Assembly (NCBI GenBank): GCA_016928295.1
Contig: JAFGLA010000084.1
Coordinates: 1 to 49,360 of the forward strand
Reading direction: 5' to 3'
DNA: 49,360 bases
From: Opitutales bacterium
GTDB taxonomy: Bacteria; Verrucomicrobiota; Verrucomicrobiia; Opitutales; Oceanipulchritudinaceae
Below are positions 25,678 through 35,623 of the stretch, in pieces (within the stretch, counting starts at the first letter, position 1; each line of letters begins with the position of its first letter). Made by a program: the position numbers and the translations under genes. The notes beneath the pieces are model-generated. The model saw only the letters and a list, made by a program, of their open reading frames with translations. It did no database searches and had not been told where the DNA came from.

Positions 25678-27084
25678 ATGAAACCCTTTATTCACGACGA
25701 TTTCCTTCTTAACAGTTCCGCGGCGCGAGAATTGTACCACGGTCATGCGGAGGGGCGGCCAATCATCGACTACCATTGCCACCTTTCGCCCAAGGATCTG
25801 GCGGATAACCGACGCTTTACGAACCTGACGGAAATCTGGCTCGAAGGGGATCATTACAAGTGGCGTGCCATGCGGGCCAATGGCGAGCCCGAAGCCCTTT
25901 GCAGCGGCAAGGGTGCACCCTACGAAAAGTTCCTCGCCTTTGCCCGAACTGTTCCGCAGACCCTGCGCAACCCCCTGCATCACTGGGCGCACATGGAGCT
26001 TGCCCGCTACTTCGGCATCAGCGAGCTGCTAGATGAAAAGAGCGCGCCCGCAGTGTGGGAGAACGCCAACGCGCAGCTCGCCAGCGAAGGCATGGACAGC
26101 TGGGGCATCCTCAAGAAGTTCAACGTGGTCATGATCGGCACGACGGACGACCCTACGGACGACCTCGCACATCACGCCCGCCTCGCAAAGAGCGCCTGTC
26201 CGGCAAAGGTCTTGCCCAGCTTCCGCCCGGATAAAGCCTTCGCCCTTGGCGACATCGCGGAGTGGAATGCATGGACGGACAAGCTGGAGGCCGCAAGCAA
26301 CAAGGGCTGCGTAACACTGGCGGATTTTCTTGCGGCGCTCGACTCCCGCATAGACCATTTTATCGCGCACGGCTGCGTCGTCACAGACCACGGCCTGTTC
26401 AACTGCCCGGAGCAGATCGCTGGCGAATCCGAAGCTGCCGCCATCTTCGCAGCCGCGAGGGCAGGGCGCCCTGTAAGTGCCGCTCAGGTCGAAGCATTCG
26501 CTGGTCATGTGCTCGCTTTTCTCGGCGAACGCTACGCGGAAAAGGGCCTTGTCATGCAGCTTCACCTTGGCGCGTTTCGCAATGTGAACACGGGAATGAT
26601 GAACAGTTACGGCCCTGACGCTGGCTGCGACAGCGTTGGCGACTACCGGCAGGGACCGGGCCTTGTAAAGATACTAGGCGAACTCTCGGCCCGTGGAAAA
26701 CTTCCCAAAACCATCCTATACAACCTCAACCCTGCCGATAACTACCTCTTTGCGTGCATGTGCGGGAACTTCTTTGAAGAAGCATGTCCGGGCAAGATGC
26801 AGTACGGCAGCGGTTGGTGGTTCCTGGACCAGATGGACGGTATGCGCGCGCAGATTGATACGCTATCCAGACTCGGGCTATTGTCCCGTTTCGTCGGAAT
26901 GCTTACCGATTCGCGCAGCATGATGAGCTACTGTCGCCACGAGTATTTCCGCCGCATCCTCTGCAACATGCTGGGGGAAGACGTGGAAAAGGGACTCGTC
27001 CCGCCGGACATGGCCGCTCTGGGCGCGATGGTGGAGAACATCTCTCACCGCAACGCCGACGCATACTTCGGCGTTAATATGTGA
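25678..27084 (+). CDS. uxaC: Uronate isomerase UxaC
   Basis: A 468-aa amidohydrolase-superfamily isomerase that converts D-glucuronate to D-fructuronate (and D-galacturonate to tagaturonate). IIDYHCHLSPKDLADN (29-44) holds the metal-site residues His33 and His35. WLEGDHYKWRAMR, HWAHMEL, TTDDPTDDL, MQLHLGAFRNVN and LTDSRSMMSYCRHEYFRR are family signatures. It is the entry step for the glucuronate released by GH115. It ends 125 bp before the TRAP solute-binding protein. Confidence 0.95.
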   Translation: MKPFIHDDFLLNSSAARELYHGHAEGRPIIDYHCHLSPKDLADNRRFTNLTEIWLEGDHYKWRAMRANGEPEALCSGKGAPYEKFLAFARTVPQTLRNPLHHWAHMELARYFGISELLDEKSAPAVWENANAQLASEGMDSWGILKKFNVVMIGTTDDPTDDLAHHARLAKSACPAKVLPSFRPDKAFALGDIAEWNAWTDKLEAASNKGCVTLADFLAALDSRIDHFIAHGCVVTDHGLFNCPEQIAGESEAAAIFAAARAGRPVSAAQVEAFAGHVLAFLGERYAEKGLVMQLHLGAFRNVNTGMMNSYGPDAGCDSVGDYRQGPGLVKILGELSARGKLPKTILYNLNPADNYLFACMCGNFFEEACPGKMQYGSGWWFLDQMDGMRAQIDTLSRLGLLSRFVGMLTDSRSMMSYCRHEYFRRILCNMLGEDVEKGLVPPDMAALGAMVENISHRNADAYFGVNM

Positions 27085-27209
27085 CAGCAGTCCATCACAG
27101 CTTTGCCCCTCAGTTATATTGTTAGCCTGACCAAGCTCTTTCAGGTGCCAGCCATGCATGTTTGTATGTCGGCACACTTCTCGTTGTAACCCCCTGTTCC
27201 TCAACCCCG

Positions 27210-28244
27210 TTGAACAAGAACACCTCTTCATTTGTCCTTGGCGCATTGGCCGGAGCCATAATCGCTATATTCGTGATAGCCGTTGTCTCGCGAGACTTTC
27301 TGCACCGCTCGGGCGGGGCTCAGGAAGTGCGCGTTATCAAGTTTGCCCACGGCCTGCCAAGCTCTCACCCGGTGCACAAGGGTATCGAACTCATGGCGAC
27401 GCGCCTAGACGAGTTATCCGGGGGAACGATGAGAATCGAGATATTCCCCGGCGAGCAGATGGGCGACGAGACGCGCACCCTTGAGCAGACCCAGCTCGGC
27501 ACAATCGAGATGGTGAAGATTAGCGCCGCGCCTCTTGGCAACTTTGTCACAGCATGCAAGGTGTTCAGCCTCCCATATCTTTTCCGCGACTCGGATCATT
27601 ACTGGCGCGTTCTGGATGGCGAAGTCGGCAAGCAGATGCTTGAGGAAATATCCGTTCGCGACGACGGCAAGTCCAGCGGCCTGGTCGGAGTGGGCTTCTT
27701 TGACGCGGGCAGCCGCAATTTCTATGCGCTAAGCCCCATTAACGGCGTTGAGGACCTCAAAGGCAAAAAGATACGCCTGATGCGCGACCCTGTCGCCATG
27801 GACATGGTGTCCGCTTTCGGTGCCTCGCCAGCCGCCATTCCTTGGGGAGAGCTTTACAGTGCCCTTCAGCAGGGCGTGGTGGACGGTGCGGAGAACAACC
27901 CGCCAAGCATCGTTTCCGCGCGGCATGGAGAGGTGTGCAAATACCTCACCATGGATCACCATTCCCGCATCCCTGACATTGTTCTTGCTGGAGCAAAGTT
28001 CTGGGACAGCCTTAACGAAACCCAGAAGGGCTGGCTCATGCAGGCAATGCAGGAGGCGAGCGTTTACCAGCGTGAACTTTGGGCGAGATCCAGCGAGGAG
28101 TCTCTCGAACAGCTACGTTCAGAGGGCGTGACTGTCATAGAGCCTGACCTTGCCCCGTTCCGTGCCGCAACCATGCCTGTTGTGGAGAAATACTCCACAG
28201 GCAAAGTGGGGGACTACTACAAGGCCATTCAGGAGGTTAAATAG
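27210..28244 (+). CDS. dctP: TRAP transporter solute-binding protein DctP (probable uronate binder)
   Basis: A DctP-family periplasmic binding protein that captures an acidic substrate for the DctQM channel. The frame opens at TTG 27162 (360 aa), but I prefer TTG 27210 (344 aa): it gives a standard charged start and a hydrophobic signal/anchor segment (VLGALAGAIIAIFVIAVV). No ATG start and no strong ribosome site exist. FAHGLPSSHPVHKG, LPYLFRDSDHYW, KKIRLMRDPVAMDM (with the Arg that usually binds the substrate carboxylate), ALQQGVVDGAENNP and MDHHSRIPDIVL are typical. Placement after uxaC suggests D-glucuronate or a related uronate as ligand. Confidence 0.88.
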   Translation: MNKNTSSFVLGALAGAIIAIFVIAVVSRDFLHRSGGAQEVRVIKFAHGLPSSHPVHKGIELMATRLDELSGGTMRIEIFPGEQMGDETRTLEQTQLGTIEMVKISAAPLGNFVTACKVFSLPYLFRDSDHYWRVLDGEVGKQMLEEISVRDDGKSSGLVGVGFFDAGSRNFYALSPINGVEDLKGKKIRLMRDPVAMDMVSAFGASPAAIPWGELYSALQQGVVDGAENNPPSIVSARHGEVCKYLTMDHHSRIPDIVLAGAKFWDSLNETQKGWLMQAMQEASVYQRELWARSSEESLEQLRSEGVTVIEPDLAPFRAATMPVVEKYSTGKVGDYYKAIQEVK

Positions 28245-28246
28245 AC

Positions 28247-28780
28247 ATGGAAGGGCCTGTTCCATCCTCTCCACCTGCGCCTTGGGTATGTCGCCCGATG
28301 CGCGTAGTCTCGCGCATAACCGGCTTTGCCGCAGTGCTGGTTTTCACGCTCCTGACTCTCGATGTCCTGCTGGGCGTGTTTTCACGCTACATAGGCGGAG
28401 TGCAGGTTCGCTGGACTGAAGAGCTTGCCACCTTCCTGCTCGTATGGCTGGCCTTTCTCGGGGCCTCGATCGCGTACATAGAAGACGCGCACCTTGGGAT
28501 AGATCTTCTCGTTACGAAGCTGCATCCCGAACATCGGCTGATCGCACACCGCATCGTGCACGTTATCGTTCTCGTGTTCATTGTGAGCGTACTGGTGTAC
28601 GGCGGTACCCTGTTGAGTGTGGAGCGTTGGGACTCGGCACAGATGATGCCCACGCTCGGGATTCGCAAGGCCTGGCTCTACATGGCCGCGCCAGTGAACG
28701 GTCTAATTATGAGCCTCTCGGCATTGGCCAAGATTATCAGCCCCTGCAAGGCGGAACATTTTACCGGTGAGGAATGCTGA
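28247..28780 (+). CDS. dctQ: TRAP transporter small membrane subunit DctQ
   Basis: A 177-aa protein with four predicted membrane helices. It contains ...RWTEELATFLLVWLAFLGAS, the conserved DctQ block, then HLGIDLL and a final helix. It partners with DctM as the membrane part of the transporter. It begins 2 bp after dctP and overlaps dctM by 7 bp, which indicates one operon with coupled translation. Confidence 0.9.
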   Translation: MEGPVPSSPPAPWVCRPMRVVSRITGFAAVLVFTLLTLDVLLGVFSRYIGGVQVRWTEELATFLLVWLAFLGASIAYIEDAHLGIDLLVTKLHPEHRLIAHRIVHVIVLVFIVSVLVYGGTLLSVERWDSAQMMPTLGIRKAWLYMAAPVNGLIMSLSALAKIISPCKAEHFTGEEC

Positions 28781-30078
28781 ACATGAGCGCCGCAATTTCC
28801 ATAATGCTACTGCTCTTTGCGCTGCTTTTGCTGCTCAATACGCCCATCGCCTTTGTGCTGGCGCTGGTGACAGCCGTTGCCGCATACGCGAGCGGAGCGC
28901 ATCACGTGATTCTCACCACCGCAGCCGACATGGCAAGCGGTGTGGAGAGCTTTACCCTGCTGGCGATACCGTTTTTCATACTAGCCGGAGACCTCATGGG
29001 CGCGGGCGGACTGGCGCGGCGGCTCATCGACTTTGCCTCCTCGCTCGTCGGGCGCTTTACGGGAGGGCTGGGTCTTGTAAACACGCTTACTTGCATGTTC
29101 TTTGGCGCGATTTCAGGCTCTGCCGCTGCGGCGGTGTCGTCGGTTGGCGGAACGCTCATTCCAGAGATGGAGCGCAAGGGCTACAACAAGGAGCTAAGCA
29201 TTGCGCTTACGACCACTTCCGCCACTACGGGGCTGCTCATCCCTCCGAGTAACGTCATGATTGTCTATGCCGTGGCAGCTGGCAACGTTTCGATTGCGGG
29301 CCTGTTCCTCGCGGGAATAATGCCCGGCATAGTGGTGGGGCTTTTCATCATGCTGACCCTGCTCGCCATTTGTATGCGCAGCGGTGTCGGCGGACGCGGT
29401 GAAGTGGCAGGTATTGGCGAGATAGTCCGCAGCGGTTTTTCAGCCTTGCCCAGCCTTTTGCTGATAGTAGTAGTCCTTGGCGGCATACTCGGAGGCGTTT
29501 TTACCCCCACCGAAGCCTCTGCAATAGCGGTTCTCTGGGCCTTTGTTCTTGCTGTTCCGATTTATCGTGAGATTCCGCTGCGCAAACTGCCCGGCATCGT
29601 GCGACGCAGCGCGCGCACTACCGGCGTAGTGCTCCTGCTCGTGGCTGCAAGCCGCGCCATGAGCCAGTATCTGACCGTGGAGCAGATTCCCCAGCAGGTG
29701 AGCGATGCTCTACTCTCCCTTTCCAGCGAACTCGTAGTCATACTCGCCGTAATCAACGTGCTACTGCTCGTAGTAGGCATATTCATGGATATGACTCCGG
29801 CGCTACTCATTTTCACGCCGATTCTGCTGCCTGTCGTGACCCAGTTGGGAGTGAACCCGATACACTTCGGCATCATAATGATAGCCAATCTCTGCATCGG
29901 TCTTTGCACGCCGCCCGTTGGCACTTGTTTGTTCATCGGGTGCAGCGTGGGCAAGGGGGACGTGGCGCGCGTGTCGCGGGCCATGTTGCCGTTCTACGCG
30001 GCAATGATATTGGCGCTTGTCGCAATCACGTATTTTCCGGCAATTACGATGTGGATTCCCAATCTGCTAAGCAAATAG
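28774..30078 (+). CDS. dctM: TRAP transporter large permease subunit DctM
   Basis: A 434-aa polytopic membrane protein with about 12 hydrophobic segments, the ion-driven channel of the TRAP system. PFFILAGDLMGAGGLARRLI, FFGAISGSAAAAVSSVGGTL, TSATTGLLIPPSN, PTEASAIAVLWA and IGLCTPPVGTCLF are DctM hallmarks. ATG 28774 lies inside the end of dctQ; an in-frame ATG at 28783 is an alternative, with GAGGA just before the first. The dctM stop is 25 bp from the convergent ligA stop, with a 12-bp palindrome in between. Confidence 0.93.
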   Translation: MLNMSAAISIMLLLFALLLLLNTPIAFVLALVTAVAAYASGAHHVILTTAADMASGVESFTLLAIPFFILAGDLMGAGGLARRLIDFASSLVGRFTGGLGLVNTLTCMFFGAISGSAAAAVSSVGGTLIPEMERKGYNKELSIALTTTSATTGLLIPPSNVMIVYAVAAGNVSIAGLFLAGIMPGIVVGLFIMLTLLAICMRSGVGGRGEVAGIGEIVRSGFSALPSLLLIVVVLGGILGGVFTPTEASAIAVLWAFVLAVPIYREIPLRKLPGIVRRSARTTGVVLLLVAASRAMSQYLTVEQIPQQVSDALLSLSSELVVILAVINVLLLVVGIFMDMTPALLIFTPILLPVVTQLGVNPIHFGIIMIANLCIGLCTPPVGTCLFIGCSVGKGDVARVSRAMLPFYAAMILALVAITYFPAITMWIPNLLSK

Positions 30079-30096
30079 CAGCCCGAGCCAGATCGA

Positions 30097-32320
<2,224 letters not shown>

Positions 32321-32326
32321 TCATTT

Positions 32327-32343
32327 TTGGCCCGAAAAAGGCT
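32327..32343 (+). promoter_or_regulatory. Candidate sigma-54 promoter facing the flagellar genes
   Basis: TTGGCCCGAAAAAGGCT keeps the invariant GG (32329-32330), a 10-nt gap and GC (32341-32342), and most of the -24 element (YTGGCxCGR). It points toward flgN, whose ATG is 218 bp downstream. The -12 element is weaker (AGGC rather than TTGC). It begins only 13 bp from the divergent ligA start. Confidence 0.4.
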
Positions 32344-32370
32344 GAATGTCCAATCAAACACACAAGCAGC

Positions 32371-32387
32371 CATGTTCGCGGAACATG
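32371..32387. promoter_or_regulatory. Palindrome upstream of ligA resembling a LexA box
   Basis: CATGTTC-GCG-GAACATG has exact 7-bp arms and lies 57 bp upstream of the ligA start. From memory, the LexA motif reported for Verrucomicrobiota is TGTTC-N4-GAACA; here the spacer is 3, not 4. SOS control of a DNA ligase would make sense, but the spacing difference could abolish binding. Confidence 0.35.
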
Positions 32388-32414
32388 TTTCCTCACACCC
32401 ACCTGCACGTCAGC

Positions 32415-32457
32415 GGAAATTGTTTCCATTGAAAGTGTAGTGATTTTCAACACTTTT
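32415..32457. other. Two small inverted repeats in the ligA-flgN spacer
   Basis: GGAAA-TTG-TTTCC (32415-32427) and AAAGTGT (32432-32438) with ACACTTT (32450-32456), the latter followed by a further T. They may be activator sites for the flagellar promoter, for example sigma-54 enhancer sites, or a weak terminator. I cannot tell which. Confidence 0.3.
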
Positions 32458-32560
32458 ACAATACCTTGCCTATGAATACTATAAGAACTCGGGTATTGAA
32501 TATGCTTCTCATTGCACTACCAGAAACGCTCAAACTTGGCGCAGAAGCGCCTCATTCCAG

Positions 32561-33073
32561 ATGATCAGCAACATACAGTCCAACCATTGGCAGAGCCTCG
32601 CCGAAGCGATTCGCGAGGAGCTGCGCGAATGCGCATGGCTTTTGTCGCTGCTGGACGATCAGCAGAAGGCCATTCTGGGGCGCGACAATGGAGCACTTCT
32701 CAAGGTGAATGAAGCCATAGAGGAGCAGACTCACAGCCTCGCCCTTTGCAACCGCCGTCGCATCGACCTCATGCTCGCGGCCAGCCGTTCACAGATACTT
32801 GTGCCCGGCAGCACGATAATGGATCTTGCGCCCGACATGCCGCAGGCGATGAAGCCTCTATTTGAAGCCCTTTCGCTTGAGGCAGCCTCGCTTCGCGAGC
32901 GTGTGAACCGCCGCAGTCGTCAGAATCGACGTCTGCTCGAAAGAGCCTCGGGCGTTGTCAACGAACTACTCGGCGTCGTCCGTCCCGGCAGCATCACGCG
33001 GACCTACGGACGCAAGGGGCGTTTCCAGACCTATTCCTCGCTGAAGGGCAGCGTGGTCAGCACCGCAGTCTAG
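32561..33073 (+). CDS. flgN: FlgN-like flagellar export chaperone
   Basis: A 170-aa, almost entirely helical protein with long amphipathic heptad-like stretches (about 10-75 and 95-140) and a basic tail. Sequence signatures of FlgN are weak, but the length, the helical pattern (LLDDQQKAILGRDNGALLKV) and the position directly before flgK and flgL fit FlgN, which keeps FlgK and FlgL unfolded for export. It opens the flagellar run; flgK starts 19 bp later. No ribosome site is seen before the ATG. Confidence 0.7.
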   Translation: MISNIQSNHWQSLAEAIREELRECAWLLSLLDDQQKAILGRDNGALLKVNEAIEEQTHSLALCNRRRIDLMLAASRSQILVPGSTIMDLAPDMPQAMKPLFEALSLEAASLRERVNRRSRQNRRLLERASGVVNELLGVVRPGSITRTYGRKGRFQTYSSLKGSVVSTAV

Positions 33074-33092
33074 AAAGGAAAGAGCAAGCATT

Positions 33093-34523
33093 ATGGCAGG
33101 ATTAATGGGAGACCTAATCAACAGCTCACAGGCACTGGCGAATCATTCCAGCAGCCTGAGCACCATTGGGCGCAATCTATCCAACGTCAATAATGCCAAC
33201 TACGCGCGCCAGAGCGTCGAGAAAGAGAGCTACGCTGGGCCGGGCGGTGCGTATTACACGCTGAGTCAGACCACGAGCGCGCGCGATGCCATTTTGGACC
33301 GTCAGGTTACAAACGAAGTATCCGATACGGGCGCGGCGAAGGCTGAATACGACCTCTACTACCAGCTCAACAACGTGATGAGCGAGTCGCTCAACGGCAG
33401 CCTTGGCGCAAGTCTTGAGACTGCTGAAGCGGCCGGTACCGGAATCACAGGCGGGCTTTCATCCTTTTTCAACTCATGGAGCGCGCTTGCCGCGTCTCCA
33501 AATAGCTACGGCGCACAGAGCAATGTTTATACTAGCGCGGAAGAGCTTGCCACGCGTCTGAACGATGCGAGCAAGTCCATCGACCAGGTCGAAGAGACGC
33601 TGAACGCGAGTCTCGACGACGACGTAAGCGAGGCGAACGCTCTTCTTGAAAAAATTGCCACGCTTAACAGCAACATCGTTCGCATGGAGGCCCGTCAGGT
33701 GGGCAGCGCAAACACGTTAAAGGACGAGCGTCAGGCCGCGATGGAGGATCTTTCCTCGCTAATCGACTTTTCAAGCACTTCAGAGAGCGATGGTTCTATA
33801 AGCATTTCCACAAACGGCGACCCGGCGCAGACGCTTGTTTCGGGCGGTGTCGCGGGCAGCATCGGCATTGCAGTCGATGCGGCAACAGGCCAGCGCACGG
33901 GCCTGACAACGACTTTTAATGGCACCACGAGCGCCTTCGCGCCGGAGTCCGGTTCGCTTAGCGTCCTTAATCCCAGTAACACGAGTGCTGTACTAACAGA
34001 GATGCGCGAGCAGCTCGACGCCTTGGCCAGTCAGCTTATCAGCTCGGTGAACGCGGTGTATCAGTTAAGCGGGCAGGGGGACTTTTTCTCCGGCACTGGC
34101 GCGGCGGACATCGCCGTTGCGGTGGCTGACGCAGCGTCGATAAAAGCGAACTATGATGACGGAGACGCTGTAATAACAGAAGACGAGGCCGAAGGCAGCA
34201 ACGCTGTCGCAGATGCTATTTCCAAGCTATCCACGCAGTCGTTCGACGGTGCTACCGACGCTTTTGACGGAACATTTTCTACTTACGCCGCGTCAATCGC
34301 GACGGATGTGGCAGCAGAGTATTCCAGCGCGACTTCGGCACTGGAGACGCAGGAAGAAATGGAGCTGCTTGTGCGCGAGAATCGCGACAATATCACGGGC
34401 GTTTCCACAGAAGAGGAAATGACCTCCCTGCTGCGCACCCAGAGCGCGTATCAGGCAAGCGCACGGGTGATGAGCATCGTGAACACCTTGCTGGATCTTG
34501 TGACAACCCGCCTTGGAGCCTAA
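33093..34523 (+). CDS. flgK: Flagellar hook-associated protein 1 FlgK
   Basis: A 476-aa hook-filament junction protein. The N-terminal SSLSTIGRNLSNVNNANYAR (39-58) is the classic FlgK/rod-hook family motif. The C-terminus (VSTEEEMTSLLRTQSAYQAS then ARVMSIVNTLLDLV) forms the matching helix. The variable middle is rich in Ser, Asp and Ala. It is secreted by the flagellar type III system. AAAGGA lies about 11 nt before the ATG. 24 bp separate it from flgL. Confidence 0.93.
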   Translation: MAGLMGDLINSSQALANHSSSLSTIGRNLSNVNNANYARQSVEKESYAGPGGAYYTLSQTTSARDAILDRQVTNEVSDTGAAKAEYDLYYQLNNVMSESLNGSLGASLETAEAAGTGITGGLSSFFNSWSALAASPNSYGAQSNVYTSAEELATRLNDASKSIDQVEETLNASLDDDVSEANALLEKIATLNSNIVRMEARQVGSANTLKDERQAAMEDLSSLIDFSSTSESDGSISISTNGDPAQTLVSGGVAGSIGIAVDAATGQRTGLTTTFNGTTSAFAPESGSLSVLNPSNTSAVLTEMREQLDALASQLISSVNAVYQLSGQGDFFSGTGAADIAVAVADAASIKANYDDGDAVITEDEAEGSNAVADAISKLSTQSFDGATDAFDGTFSTYAASIATDVAAEYSSATSALETQEEMELLVRENRDNITGVSTEEEMTSLLRTQSAYQASARVMSIVNTLLDLVTTRLGA

Positions 34524-34547
34524 TTTAACAACGAGTAATTCGCCGCC

Positions 34548-35420
34548 ATGAGAATCTCAGACGTAACAAGCACCTACACAATCAGCTCCAGGCTCATGAA
34601 TATCAAGAGCGAGGAGGCTCAGATAACCGAGGAGCTTTTGACCGGCAGGAAGATCAATTCCTTGCAGGACGATGCGGCTGTTGGCAACTCGCTGCTCCTT
34701 TCCCAGGCAGAGCGCGAACGGCTCGTCCAATACAACAGCAATTCGACGCTCTCCAACAGCATTGCCCAAAGTGGCATCGACGCTCTGAAGCACATCGGCG
34801 AAGTCAACGAACTGGCTCTGTCGATTGCTGAAAGCTCCACGGAGGATGATTCCACAACAGCCGTAAAGAATCTCGACAGTCTTATTGAAGACGTTCTGGC
34901 CACAGCCAATACGAAATTCGGCGACGAATACATTTTTGCCGGAACAGCGTCAGCCAGTGACACGGCGCCGTTTACTTTAGATGCCACGGGGCAGTACATT
35001 TACAACGGCACAGCGGAAGGCCGTTCGATAGAAGTCTCGGACGGAATCAGCGTTTCTCCCTTTACCGGCTCTGAAGGCACGCAGGCGATTCTGGACACGC
35101 TAAACTCGCTTGTGCTTTTGCGCGATGCGGTGGCTGCTAACGATAAGGACGAGATTGCCACACAAAGCGCGGCCTTGGAAAGCGCCGACGACGCGGTGCT
35201 GGAAGCCTCTTCCGACCTTGGAATGGTGCAGTATCGCCTGGAAATTATGGACACGCGCAATGCGGCAAAATATTCCGCTTACGACAAGGCGGAATCAAAC
35301 GCCACCGCAGCGGACGAGAACGAGTCCACCGTAAACCTGCTCGCGACGCAGAACGCATACTCCGCAGCACTCCAGACGGCGGCAAAAATTCTCGATATGA
35401 GCCTGCTCGATTACATTTAA
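34548..35420 (+). CDS. flgL: Flagellar hook-associated protein 3 FlgL
   Basis: A 290-aa junction protein between FlgK and the filament. The N-terminal helix (EEAQITEELLTGRKINSLQD) and the C-terminus (NLLATQNAYSAALQTAAKIL) are flagellin-like, as in FlgL. GDEYIFAGTAS lies at the start of the variable domain, a usual FlgL mark. The order flgN-flgK-flgL is standard. A good terminator follows at 35444-35474. Confidence 0.9.
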   Translation: MRISDVTSTYTISSRLMNIKSEEAQITEELLTGRKINSLQDDAAVGNSLLLSQAERERLVQYNSNSTLSNSIAQSGIDALKHIGEVNELALSIAESSTEDDSTTAVKNLDSLIEDVLATANTKFGDEYIFAGTASASDTAPFTLDATGQYIYNGTAEGRSIEVSDGISVSPFTGSEGTQAILDTLNSLVLLRDAVAANDKDEIATQSAALESADDAVLEASSDLGMVQYRLEIMDTRNAAKYSAYDKAESNATAADENESTVNLLATQNAYSAALQTAAKILDMSLLDYI

Positions 35421-35443
35421 GCTGCAAATACAGCATTGAAATA

Positions 35444-35474
35444 CAAGGGGATACAACACGTATCCCCTTGTTTG
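35444..35474 (+). terminator. Rho-independent terminator after flgL
   Basis: A perfect 11-bp stem (35444-35454 with 35460-35470), a 5-nt loop (AACAC) and a T-rich tail (TTTG). It ends the flgNKL transcript and isolates the flagellin promoter just downstream. Confidence 0.85.
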
Positions 35475-35502
35475 TTAGAAATATAAGTATCTTTGTTAAA
35501 AG

Positions 35503-35519
35503 TTGGCATGGAACAAGCT
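35503..35519 (+). promoter_or_regulatory. Sigma-54 promoter of the flagellin gene
   Basis: TTGGCATGGAACAAGCT carries the invariant GG (35505-35506) and GC (35517-35518) with exactly 10 nt between them and matches most of the YTGGCACGRNNNTTGCW consensus (mismatches at three positions). It lies right after the flgL terminator and predicts a start near 35530, leaving a leader of about 94 nt before the flagellin ATG. Sigma-54 control of flagellin is well known in several phyla. Confidence 0.7.
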
Positions 35520-35556
35520 CAACTTACGGGTGCAGGAAAAAACATCCACCTACAAA

Positions 35557-35573
35557 ACATAAAGAACTTATGT
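35557..35573 (+). other. Small hairpin in the flagellin leader
   Basis: ACATAA (35557-35562) pairs with TTATGT (35568-35573) around AGAAC. It overlaps the start codon of the small upstream ORF at 35570, so folding could hide that start. The stem is AT-rich and weak. Confidence 0.35.
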
Positions 35574-35617
35574 CACTCCTTCAGATGAAACCAGGGGTGG
35601 CGGAAATTAGGAGATAA
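35570..35617 (+). other. Possible 15-codon upstream ORF in the flagellin leader
   Basis: ATG 35570 to TAA 35617 would encode MSLLQMKPGVAEIRR and ends 6 nt before the flagellin ATG. The flagellin ribosome site (TAGGAG, 35608-35613) lies inside its last codons, so ribosomes finishing it would cover that site. It has no good ribosome site of its own. It may be chance, or part of translational control. Confidence 0.35.
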
Positions 35618-35623
35618 AAGAAA

